A DNA stretch of 64,000 nt from Isoetes taiwanensis (taxonomy: Eukaryota > Streptophyta > Lycopodiopsida > Isoetales > Isoetaceae): positions 19,935,959-19,999,958 of the forward strand of contig JAJEKV010000008.1 of assembly GCA_021234155.1 (NCBI GenBank), given 5' to 3'. A program made the position numbers and the translations under genes. The first letter of the stretch is position 1; the number at the start of each line of letters is the position of its first letter. Shown piece after piece: positions 35,002 through 45,189 of the stretch. The notes under the pieces are model-generated. The model was not told the origin of the DNA. It ran no database searches and saw only the letters and a program-made list of their open reading frames with translations.

Positions 35002-36339
35002 CCATTCGTCATGCAGTCAGCCTTGGCAGAACTTATGGATTGGGATTCCCCAACAGAAGCGGACGAAGACGACGACCAGCAGGAGGCCCAGGACTTCATA
35101 GATGGTGAGTGCCACATATGTGCAAACCTTGAGTCAGGTGATATTGAGAGTCAGTCGACTGTCATCGCGGCTGATGGGATCATAGATAGTAATCCATATG
35201 TAGTCCTCATAGATACAGGTAGCTCTCACAATTTTGCATCTCCTAGGTTGGCTGCCTTAATGAAGAACAAGGTATTGAAGTCTAAGCCAAGGCCAGTAGC
35301 TATGGCAAACGGCGCCATTCGGCACACAAGGGGCAGGAGAATCATCTTTGACATAGACCTTAGTGGGGCTAAGTGGCCGATGGGAGCGGAAGTCATGGAT
35401 ATCGGGAAATACGATCTTATAGTGGGGATGGAATTCTTGAAGCCAGCCAAAGCCATGATTGATTGCGACCGGAACGAAGTCACCATGACGGCACCAGACG
35501 GCAGCAAATTGATAGTGAAAGGTAAGAAGCTAGATTCTCCCATGCAGTGTATCTCTTTGAAGCAGCTAAGGAAGAGTATAGAAAGGAATAAGGTGGACTA
35601 CATCTTGAGGATGGAATCAGTTGAGCCGGGCAAGCAGGATGGAAGTGACCCAAAGGGAAATCAATTGCCCAGGCAGATAGCAAGGCTTATTTCCGAATTC
35701 AAGGATGTATTCCCGGATGAAATCCGGCAGCTGCCACCTTATAGGGGTGTGGAATGTGAGATCACGTTGGCTCCAGATGCGAAGCCTACCAGTAAGGCGC
35801 CATATAGAATGAGCACCCCAGAATTGATTGAGCTCAAGAAGCAGCTTCAGGAATTGCTTGAGCTTGGCTTTATAAGAGCAAGTGTGTCTCCTTTCGGAGC
35901 ACCTATACTCTTTGTGAAGAAGAAAGATGGGAGCTTAAGAATGTGCATAGACTATCGCCAGCTCAATAAGCAGACGATAAAGAACAAATATGCATTGCCA
36001 AGGGCAGATGACCTAATGGACCAGTTACAAGGAGCAAAGGTATTCTCTAAAATTGATTTGAGGTCAGGATACCATCAGATAAGAATAAAAGAAGAGGATA
36101 TCCATAAGACCGCTTTCAGAATGCGGTATGGTCATTTTGAGTTTACAGTAATGCCCTTTGGACTATCGAACGCTCCAGCAACGTTTATGCGCCTCATGAA
36201 CGACATCTTCAGAGACTTCTTGGATGAGTTTGTTATTGTCTTCTTCGACGACATTCTAATCTACAGCAAGTCCCTCGAGGAGCATTGTCAGCATCTCAGG
36301 GAAAGTGTTGGAGAAGTTGAGACGTCATCGGTTGTATGA
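35002..36339 (+). pseudogene. Chromovirus protease and reverse transcriptase (442-codon frame from 35011)
   Basis: This is the best preserved pol frame of the window. Retropepsin is at residues 65-160 ([11 protein letters not shown], with [10 protein letters not shown] as the flap/dimer region). The reverse transcriptase covers residues 225 to about 430. It includes [52 protein letters not shown], the catalytic [10 protein letters not shown] and an intact [13 protein letters not shown]. Coding resumes from the decayed gag zinc knuckle at 27905 after the nested element. A frameshift near 36300 diverts the frame, and RT continues in another frame at 36305. Codon use and low stop density suggest this element is the younger of the large elements, or that only this part escaped decay. 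Confidence 0.88.
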
Positions 36340-36960
36340 GAAGCTCTCCAAATGCCACTTTGCAACAGGCCGAGTGGAATATTTGGGGCATGTTGTAACA
36401 TCCGAGGGAATTTCCACAGATCCATCTAAGATAGAGGCAATAGTTGATTGGCCAGCTCCAAGGAATGTAGCAGAAGTGAGAAGCTTTCTCGGGTTAGCGG
36501 GATATTACAGAAAGTTCGTGAGGGACTTTGCTAAGTGGGCGTCCCCTCTGTCGGACCTCACCAAGGCCAAGAAGATTAAGGATTGGACTAGTCATTGGTT
36601 AGAGAAAGTCAAGCTTCTTCGAGAAGCTTAAGGAGGCTTTTAACAAACTTGACACAAAGTGCTTGTTCTCCCGGATCCGAGTAAAGATAAATTGGTGGCA
36701 ACAGATGCAAGTAAGATAGCAACAGGAGGAGTCTTGATGCAAGAAGGAAGGGTAGTCGCCTACGACTCGAAGAAGATGAACGACGCCAGCAACGCTACCC
36801 AACCCATGATCGAGCCGCTAGCCATTGTCGTGGCATTAAGGATATGGAGGCATTATTTGCCGGGAAGGAAGTTTTCCAGTTGGATACCCGATCACCGAGT
36901 CCGCAGTATCTTTTTACCCAGCCACTCCTCAATTTAAGGCAAAAGGAGGTGGATGGAATT
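36305..36960 (+). pseudogene. Chromovirus RT connection and RNase H
   Basis: The frame 36305-36631 has [20 protein letters not shown] and a [16 protein letters not shown] motif, the RT thumb and connection. A shift near 36620 leads to 36659-36937 with TDASKIATGGVLMQ, VAYDSKKMN and EPLAIVVALRIWRHYLPG. These are the RNase H aspartate, glutamate and Trp-Arg-His-Tyr landmarks of Ty3 elements. Confidence 0.87.
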
Positions 36961-37169
36961 TCTTGAGGAGTATGATTTTGATATTGTATATAAGCCCGCA
37001 AGCTTAATGTTGTAGCAGATGCCCTCTCCGTGAGACCATTTCGGGACAAGAACGCATTGTAATGCGATTTCCACTCTTCGAAAGTGAGTTTGGCAAGAAG
37101 ATTGGGGAGTCCTTGCCAACCCATGTGGACTTCAAGGAGGTGTGGGAAAGCCTCCAAGGAAGCCGTAAC

Positions 37170-38340
37170 GTGATAAAGAGGGGAAGCCTTCAAGCATTAT
37201 AAGAAGGAAGGCAACCTTGTTGTATCACAAGCATAAGTTGTGTGTGCCCGAATCATCAGGAATAAGGAAGCTAATTCTTCACGACACACATAACAGCCCA
37301 ATAGCAGGGGCATGGCTTCATGAAGACCTATTTCAAGATTCAAGCAGTTACTTCGGCCAGGAATGAAGAGGTGAGAATGCATATATTCGGGATTGCCGTT
37401 ATGTCGCCAGACCAAAGCGAGGAGCAACCGATTCCGTGTGCTTTAGAGCCATTGGGGGTGCCAAATGCGAAGTGGGAGGTCATAAGCATGGATTTCATTA
37501 CAGGGCTCCCTAGAACTCTTCGAGGCAAGGATGCATTGATGGTTGTCGTAGACAAGTTATCTAAGATGGCACATTTTGTGCCTTGCAAGACTACTGACAC
37601 CGCATTAGATACTGCCAAGTTATTTGTAAGGGAGATTTTTAGACTCCATGGCATGCCTCGGGAGATAATATCGATAGAGATTCTAAGTTTATGAGTGCCT
37701 TTTGGCGGGATCTCTTTAGCACCATTGCATTTAAGCTCTCCATGAGCACGGCATATCATCCCCAAACGGATGGCCGCGGAGAGGACTAATCGGATCATTG
37801 AAGACATGCTTGAGAAGCTATGTGTGGAACAAGTAATCCAAGTGGGATGAGTACATCCACTTGGTGGAATTCGCCTACAATAGTGCCAAGCAAGAGTCAT
37901 CTCAGATGTCTCCGTTTATGGTAAATTACGGGTACCAGTGCTTAATCCCGGATACCTGGCACAATCGGTCGGAAGGTGGAAGTATCCCAAACAGATGTTA
38001 GGGGATATGCAGCCAGCTAGTGGAAGAAGTAAGGGGTTACTTATTGGCAGCAAGAAGTCGGCAGAAGAGTGTAGCCGACAAGCACAGGACCGTAAGAGAG
38101 TTCAAGGTAGGCGATAGCGTTTGGTTGAAGATCAAGGTGAAGCAAGCCAAGCTTCGGATTGGGAGTTGTAAGAAGCTTGCCCCTAGGTGGGCTGGTGGAT
38201 TTCAAGATTTTTGAGAGAGTGGGCTCTCAAGCCTACAAGTTGGATCTTCCGCCCATCTCAAAGTTCACAAGGTCTTCCACGAAGTTTATTAAAAGGCACA
38301 ATCCTAACCCGAGGAGGTTTTGGATACTCCAACCTTGTTG
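37170..38340 (+). pseudogene. Chromovirus integrase
   Basis: The zinc-binding part near 37200-37330 is broken (LYHKHKLCVP, LILHDTH). The core has [13 protein letters not shown] (first aspartate) near 37477, [10 protein letters not shown] near 37555, the second aspartate in a decayed DRDSKF-like stretch near 37675, and TAYHPQTDG near 37747. A GPY-type C-terminus follows at 38020-38330 (FKVGDSVWLK, KLAPRW-GP-like, ERVGSQAYKLDLP). Several frameshifts are present. Confidence 0.85.
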
Positions 38341-38374
38341 GAAATGACGGAGGAGCAAGTAGAAATAGTGTTCT

Positions 38375-38550
38375 AATTACTTCTTGATAAGTCATTCAAG
38401 AAGACTAGAGGTCTCGGTTCCTCCAATATTTGGTTAAGTGGAAGCACTTGCCCGTGGAAGATGCGCGACATGGGTATTGAAGCAAGATTTGGAGAAGCAA
38501 TACCCGTGAGTTTATGAAGGAGTTTGATGGGCGAAGTCGTCTCAGACTTA
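38375..38550 (+). pseudogene. C-terminal chromodomain-like segment of the chromovirus integrase
   Basis: In shifting frames the sequence reads KKTRGL, then LVKWKHLPVEDA, then a T-W and DLEKQYP-like stretch and FMKEFDG. V-K-W-x-x-L-x-x-x-x-x-T-W followed by an acidic helix is the chromodomain signature that places an element among chromoviruses. In such elements it helps direct integration to particular chromatin. This copy is frameshifted. Confidence 0.75.
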
Positions 38551-38656
38551 ATCTAACCCGACTTGCCGTGTGGTTAGCTAGTATGTTGTTAGTTAGCCTT
38601 AAGCCCCGCATGCATTCTAGTTATTAGGGTGCATGTGCCGTAACCTTGGATCGTGT

Positions 38657-38971
38657 GGGCGATGATGGGATACTTTAGGGCATTTCTAGGCCACACGCAT
38701 TCAAGAGGTGCACATGACCATTAGGGTCATGTGAGTGAGGAATGAGGCATGGTGGGCGATGATGGGACATCGATCGGATGATCTCTATGCCACGATGCGG
38801 GTACGCGCACACTGGCCGTAGGAGGGTCATGGTGAAGGTTAAAGTGATCATGCGCGATGATGGGATCGTGAGACGCGTTCAGCTTCAAACCCGTGGGGCA
38901 TGATGCACTAGGGGTTTCGGCACCGGTAACCGAGTACAAGGTAGCACTTTCGATCATGGGCGATGATGGGA
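38657..38971 (+). repeat. Four-fold recurring GGGCGATGATGGGA core in the chromovirus 3' region
   Basis: The 14-bp core occurs at 38657-38670, 38754-38767, 38853-38866 (first bases GCGC) and 38958-38971, spaced 97, 99 and 105 bp. Between the cores lie diverged units with recurring GTCATG and CAAG words, so this looks like an old tandem repeat of about 100 bp. Confidence 0.75.
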
Positions 38972-39393
38972 GCATCTTAAATGATCCTTAAGCTCAAATC
39001 CGAAAGGGCCATGATCTTGGGCAAGCTAGTAGGACAACCTTGAGTCAGTAGTTCGGCTCAAGGAGGTAAGGGGGGTGGTCCCCTAAAACCACAAATTATT
39101 AACTAAACTAACGTAATGTGCTCCTTTTGCAGGCAAGTAGAAGGTGGACTTCAACGAGGAGCGACACGAGAAGATAGGGGAGCCATAATTTAGATTATGA
39201 ACCCTAATAACTCTTACAATAATGTTTTGAATTATCGTAAGAAATAACCGTGTTAAGGCTATATAATTTTGTATAAGTACAAGTATAGCCTAAATTTTGA
39301 CTTGAACTAATAAAACTTGATTACATGTTGTTGCTTGTGCAGGCATAAGGTAGATTCGTCACCTTAGCGCAATGCTGAGGACAGCATTGTCCT

Positions 39394-39406
39394 AAGGGGG
39401 GGAGAA
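39394..39406 (+). other. Polypurine tract of the chromovirus
   Basis: AAGGGGGGGAGAA lies directly before the TGTGACGG that opens the 3' LTR. Confidence 0.85.
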
Positions 39407-41055
39407 TGTGACGGTCCAGGGGAATATACGCCATAAATACGTATATTCCTGGATCCGTCACCATACAAGTCTATCTTCATAGCCTTGTATACCATAGATT
39501 GTGGCACTAGGGGGCATGGCCAAGTTATTCTCATAACTTAGCCAACCATAGGTTAGACCATTATCCACGTGGCCTTAACCTATTGGGCACCCGCCACACA
39601 GGACTCACCCAATTGGTGCCACGTGGCATCCTAGGTGGACCTAACCTATTTAGGCCTAAACCCTAACCCTAGGCCTCTTTCCAGCCCTAACACCCAGAGA
39701 CTCACCTACTCGTTCGAAACCCCGTTTCGAACATCGTTTGCTGTGGCATAGACTGGTGCAGCAGCCCCAGCAGGGTAGACTCGTTCTTGGAGCAAGACCA
39801 GCATCGCGAGAGTCGAAGACCATGGAGGCACACGGATCTGGAGGGAGAGCTTCAGGAGCAGGTATGTAGGATAGTAGTTGTGATAGCTCATCTGGAATTA
39901 GCATTCCAGCTGTGCTAGTATCTTGTATCTAGAGTAGAGCCATCCTAGAACCCGTATTTAACATCTTGAACCCTAATCAACGAACCCTAACCATTAGTTA
40001 GATTGTATGATTAGGTTAAGATGTTCTTCTTATGATTATTCTCATGATATGATGTTTATGTGATGATGGTTGATCATGTTTGCTCCTCTTGTATTGGGAA
40101 GGGGGGGTAGAGACCTAGGGCCATATGTAGTATGTTCCTAGAGTAGATCCCTTAGTTCCTATTAGTTAAAAATGTGCATAGGAGCCCACCGGGCTATCGA
40201 GGCTATGATATGACTCAGCACCATACAACGGGGCCGGAGGGAATGTGGAGGGAGGATCCCCTTAGGAGTGGGGGCCAGGGGGATCCCATAGTGAGCTAGG
40301 CTTATGGCTGGTCACTTCAGTGTGGGCCGAGCATGGGTCCCACACACCTCTGGGGGCAATGGTGTCGCCCGCCTCTCGGGAGCCGCAAGTGTTGGCTTTG
40401 CTCGTTTTTGGGGGTTAAGTCAGGGCACGATAATCGTGTCGCCACGATTCTCTAGCCTACCACGGAACCTCTAGACCCCTGGGAAGGGAGATGCAACCCT
40501 TCCTGCCTCCATCGGACTGTGGGAGATGCAACCTGGAGTAGTCCTGATGGGTGATGCCATGGGATTGCGTATCCGGAAGGCTAGAGTCATGCCAGAGCCT
40601 GATTTAGCCCATCTGCAAAGTATGCACAGGAGGGGCGGATGGAGTGGTCAACCCTAGCCATTGTTCTATGCCAGCCCTCGTCATTGCCATGACTCGGTCT
40701 GCTCTATCTTGAGGCCTAGCCGGTCAGTCATCCTCCTTACGAGTCTGAGCCGGGGTAGGAGCTCTCATGATTTACGGTTTGTGATTATCATCTTTGTATT
40801 GGTATATGGGTGATGCGCTACCCTTCGAGGTAGTATTTGTATATGTTTGATGCTAGTTCTGATGTGTTATCGCTTCCGCTGTTATAGGAGGGCCCATAGG
40901 GGAAGGGCGCGCAAGACACCTTCGTATTCCCTCCCCGCACTAGGGATCACCTCAGAGTGCGGGGTAGATCTAAGGGGCCCGCGGCGGTTGTTGAGCCGAC
41001 GTGGGGGATTTCTGCCGAAAGTGTAATTTGGCCGATGTTTAGCGGTGGCGCCACA
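39407..41055 (+). repeat. 3' LTR of the chromovirus
   Basis: A 1.65-kb repeat of 20863-22513. It starts TGTGACGG and ends GGCGCCACA. Near 39655-39672 it holds CCTAAACCCTAACCCTAGG, a short telomere-repeat-like (telobox) element; a decayed form lies at 21118 in the partner. Confidence 0.87.
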
Positions 41056-42970
41056 GCCAGACCGGACGATATGCAAGCAGAATTGTTCAAGTGGACGGGT
41101 CAGCCTATAGTACCCATCCTCACTACCCTGTTCAACAGGGCGCTACACAATCAGGGTTGTTCCCACTGCCCAGCCAACTACAAGACAATCATGGTCAGTT
41201 CAATGTTTGCAAAACTACTAGCTAGCATTCTCGAGCAATAGTTGACCAGATGGGCAGAGGCAATAGATGTGTGGGCCCTCATACAAGCAGGCTTCAGTAC
41301 CCCGACACTCAACCATTGATCATATCTTCACGTTGAAGACTTTGCTTGAAGACACCAGGAACCACCGGCAAGACCTGTATTGTTGCTTCGTTGACTTCGC
41401 GAAGGCTTTTGACACTGTGCCTCTGGAAAAACTGTGGGCAAGATTGCGCTGGCTTTATGAGAGCTGTTCCAGCCGAATGCAACCAACGGGACAACCATTC
41501 ACCAGCAGTATCGGGGTCTGACAAGAATGCCCTCTCTCTCCAACACTGTTTGGCCTCTACATTTACCAGTTGGAAACCTGACTCGCTGACACCGGGGGTG
41601 GCAGAACTCAACTTTTGCATTAGGCAGCTCGCGGATGATGTCGACCTCCTGGCCCATACTCTGGAGGATATGCAATCTCACCTAGATGTCCTGGATGCAT
41701 TCTGCCAGGCCACAAACATGCATTCAATCTGACCAAGAGTAAGGTGGTCCTCATCTCATCCTCACGCCACCCAAGGCCCCCTTCATTCACTTACCGGGGG
41801 AAAATTGTGGAGGTGACGCCCACTTACAAATATTTGGAAGTGCAGTTTCCTTCTACACTGTGTTGGGACACATCTATCCGATTGTGGATGACGACAGGCT
41901 GGAAAGTTGCTTTATGCAATGCAGAACAACAGCCATAGGGCAGAGGTCTATGATTGGGGCCATCTGTCACATCTGTTTAGGGTACTGATGGAGCCCGTTC
42001 TTCTGTACGGGGTCGAGGTCTGGGGCTCGGTGGTGTCCCTTGCGATTTAGAATGACTTGGAGCTCGGAGTAAAATCTACGGTCCCATATCAAATTCTACT
42101 GCAGAAGACAGGATTCTTACCTCTTCGGAGGGCAGCCCTAGATAGACACATCGCTTATTTCCAGAAGGTTATCAATATGGATGATCCCCGTGTCCCGAAC
42201 CTGGCTTACACCGTGCCAATGGGACCTTAGTGATTGGAAGGCCAAGAGAGCTCAGTGGCTGGCCAAATGAAATGTGCAGCAACACAAGTGCATGCAGGTG
42301 AATATAGAGGCTGATTGTGGGACCTGAGGCATTACCTTGACACTTGTTTCCTCGATAAGCTTTGGGACCCCAGGGCCCTGGAGCAGATCAAAACGGTGCA
42401 TTATATACAACACATAAACCCCACATTAGACTCGATCTACAGTGCTACCTGCGTTCAGCCTATGAAAAAGCACATGCTCATTGCCTCCATTCGCACAGGT
42501 GCCTGCCCTCTCAAAATTGAGACATGCAGGTGGATTGGGGAGCCACGCCAGGACAAGCTTCGCCAATGCTGCCAGATGGGAGCCATTGAGGATAAATGTC
42601 ACACTCTCCAGGGCTACTCGAAATATAATTAGATCAGGGCATGCTATGCTCTCTTGGTCAGGCTCGACGAGCCAGTACATATGATACTGAGCACGGCTTC
42701 GATGCGATCACTAAGAGCATGCATTCAAGAGATAATGGATCTGAGGGCTCAGATATCCCCCCAGACAGCCACTGGATGAGCAGAAAATACTTCATCATGT
42801 ACATATGTATATTTGTACACCTATCAGCAGTCTTATTATTGCCATGGTTTTTCCCTTGAAAACCCTTCGGGGTGGGGATTCTTTAATTCAAGCAGTAATA
42901 TGCCTGTTGCACTCTTATATTAGGTCCCATGGATCGATTGTCTATAGGACGATAAAACATTCTACTAGTG
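41056..42970 (+). mobile_element. LINE-E, 3' part
   Basis: Immediately after the LTR the plus strand reads RPDDMQAELFKWTGQPIVP, the RT start usually preceded by KAPGP. It continues with KTIMVSSMFAKLLASILEQ, FVDFAKAFDTVPLEKLWARL near 41385, and a CPLSPTLFGLYI motif near 41530. A damaged F-A-D-D site lies near 41632, then SKVVLISSS and YKYLEVQFPST. The C-terminal Cys/His motif is CRWIGEPRQDKLRQCC, then H-T-L-x-G. The 3' end keeps the family landmarks GGTCCCATGGATCGATTG near 42925 and GATAAAACATTCTACT near 42952. Several stops break the frame. It matches LINE-A, B and F. Confidence 0.85.
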
Positions 42971-44367
42971 GATTCCTTTAGAAACCCATCTTTCACTTTG
43001 TGCTTTTGTATATCCTTTGACTCAGCAACAATGAAAGCTAGTATGAATCTAGTCATTTATTAACATGGGAGTCCTTTCAAACTAAGTTCTTGTTACCTCG
43101 ATGTGACATATCTATATAGAAAAAAGTTGTTGCTACTTTACCACAAGCTATTGCACAGCTTGTGGACGTGTGTATATGGCATATTACGGATCAAGTTATA
43201 GAATGGAAGCTTACGAACTCGATGTATAAGTTGCTCCTAGATGTGTGGATACCCTTCCACCTTCTGCACATTGGAACCTTCAAATCTTGCCTCCTAACTG
43301 ATGGCATATGTGGAGTTGGATTCGGGATAGTTTGCTCCACCCCATGGTGTTTGTACTTTGGTAGCAAATTCTTCACAAATGCCTTTGGGTGGTTAATGTG
43401 CTTGTTTATAGGATCGACCCTTGCATGTGTGATCTGTGGGATTTGTGTAAGCAGTGAGTCGAGACCATTGTTTCTTCTTATATATGCACGACCACCCATC
43501 TTGATCATGGCTTCTATCTCTCTTCCAAGTGACACTCACAAGTCAATAGGTTCGTTTGGCTGTTTATCCAGAGGCCTGGACCAAAATGCAAAGCCATGCC
43601 TTTCATTTAGTTTCCAGTTGGTTACTACGGTCCGTTTGGGGGCAAAGAAGGTATTGTATTTTAAAGAGCCTGGGTATTTCTGATGCTCATGTTCCTATAC
43701 AATCATTATTATATCTTATTTGTGCGCTTTCAAGTCTAAAGAATTGCCATTGTGGTACTCTAAAGCTAATATAGGTTATAGGTTTTGGATGGACTTTTTA
43801 GTCCAAAGAACCGCTATCGCAATTCTTTAGCTAGCTTATTGTTTATTTTGGTTTGCTCATTAGGAGCATTATGGCTTTTCTAACCTCTTCTTTTATATTC
43901 TAGGAATTCCATGATGTTGCCACCACAACTCTGAAAGATAGATATTCATTCTGATTCTGCACGGTCGAAGGTTTTGTCAGTGATAACCAAGTGGGTTAAA
44001 ACGGAATAGGTAATGCCTTTGAGAAATTGACAAAAGATTTTGTAACAAGACATTCCTGCGGGCTCTAAGGGGTATGTCCAACACTGAAATGAATCGTTTG
44101 ATGGATGGGATTCTTTTTGGCACATGTTATTTGAAAATTACTTCACGTTACACTTGGCGTTTTGAGTATAAACAACAGGCAATGGACATAAAGATGCTTA
44201 ATCTGATGGAAAGAGAGGTAATTGCAAAGTACAGTTTTCGAGCTTTCAAGATTTATTGTCAAGATATCCACAGTTTACAAAAGACATCTACTTGAAACTG
44301 GAGGAATGGATGCTGGCTATATTAAGGAAAATATCAATAAATACCATGTCCTAGTGGCTCTTCCAGC
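42971..44367. other. Unassigned stretch with one 173-codon ORF
   Basis: The plus-strand frame 43162-43683 is fairly hydrophobic and Cys-rich. Its minus-strand counterpart (43191-43535) reads GREIEAMIKMGGRAYIRR and is hydrophilic, so the minus strand may be the one that once coded. I recognise neither. The rest (43700-44360) holds only short frames. Confidence 0.3.
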
Positions 44368-44513
44368 TTTTTTTTTTTTTTTTTAAGTGTTGAAGACATG
44401 GTTGAGGGGATTTGCACCCGCCCACGTCTCCCACCCGAGGGTAGCCAGTGGGGTTTGAACCCTGGTGGGGATCACCCCAATCCAAGGCCTTACCTCTAGA
44501 CCACCACCGCGAT
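44368..44513 (-). mobile_element. tRNA-derived SINE
   Basis: On the minus strand the element begins TATCGCGGTGGTGGTCTAGAGG. The GGTGGTCTAGAGGTAAGG segment (44490-44507) resembles a polymerase III A box, and GGTTCAAACCCC (about 44450-44461) is a good B box. It ends in a 17-base poly(A) (T run at 44368-44384 on the plus strand). This order and a length of about 145 bp fit a plant SINE. No target duplication is evident. The open frame across it on the minus strand is incidental. Confidence 0.75.
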
Positions 44514-44570
44514 AGGACTGTTATGATAGTCATCATTGATTATATCTTATTGCCAGATAAAGAAAACCTC

Positions 44571-44754
44571 CATTATCAGCAAAAAAGCATGATAAGGTTG
44601 TGCATAAAAGTAGTATTTCCTCTATTTTAGTACTTGAGCATGCGCAGCCAGTCTGCCACCTGCATTATCAGCAAAAAAAACGTGATAAGGTTGTGCATAA
44701 AAATAGTATTTCCTCTATTCTAGTACTTGAGCATGCGCAGCTAGTCTGCATCCA
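44571..44754 (+). repeat. 92-bp direct tandem duplication
   Basis: The unit starting CATTATCAGCAAAAAA at 44571 recurs at 44663, including AAGGTTGTGCATAAAA, TAGTATTTCCTCTATT and TACTTGAGCATGCGCAG. Identity is high, with a few substitutions. Confidence 0.88.
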
Positions 44755-45189
44755 ATAGTCTGCATACCCAGAACGAGGGCTTTTTAGCTAATAAAGTACT
44801 GTGTGCAGATGATCCACTAATCTTGGAGTGTCCATGAGTGAGGCACTAGGTGGTAGAACACGAACGTATGGTCAGAGCTTGCTGGTGGAGGCATTGGATG
44901 TTGGGCGCTTGATCCGAGGAGGGGTGATTCCAAAGAGGTGGAAAACACAATGGGTATTTACAGATCTAGGTTAGGTATGTATAAAACGACTTTTAAGTGA
45001 AGTGTATAATGTATTAAAGTGACCTGAACACAGTTCAACATATCTGTGAGAACATAGTTCAATCTTTACATTTGGCCATATGTTTAAAGGGTGATATGAT
45101 GTGCTCATATGAAGCTTAGTACTGACTGTGTTGCATGAAGCCTTCCAAAAATTTCATGTGAAATTAAGGTCTCGGTTGGATACTACCTC

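Larger units (their letters stand above)
20863..41055 (+). mobile_element. Chromovirus-type Ty3-gypsy retrotransposon carrying a nested gypsy element
   Basis: LTRs of about 1.65 kb (20863-22513 and 39407-41055) flank gag remains (25717-27907), protease-RT (35002-36339), RNase H, integrase and a C-terminal chromodomain-like segment. A polypurine tract lies directly before the 3' LTR. The 27908-34996 interval is a separate insertion in the gag zinc-knuckle/protease junction. Without it the element is about 13 kb, long for a chromovirus, mainly because 22514-25716 has no recognised coding function. LTR divergence is considerable and the pol frame breaks in several places, though protease and most of RT form a 442-codon frame. 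The exact left end and the target duplication are unclear. Confidence 0.88.

Noticed and set aside
43162-43683. Hydrophobic 173-codon frame as a membrane protein
   Set aside because: No signal peptide pattern, conserved motif or splice context; the opposite strand is also open and looks more protein-like, so a call would be arbitrary.
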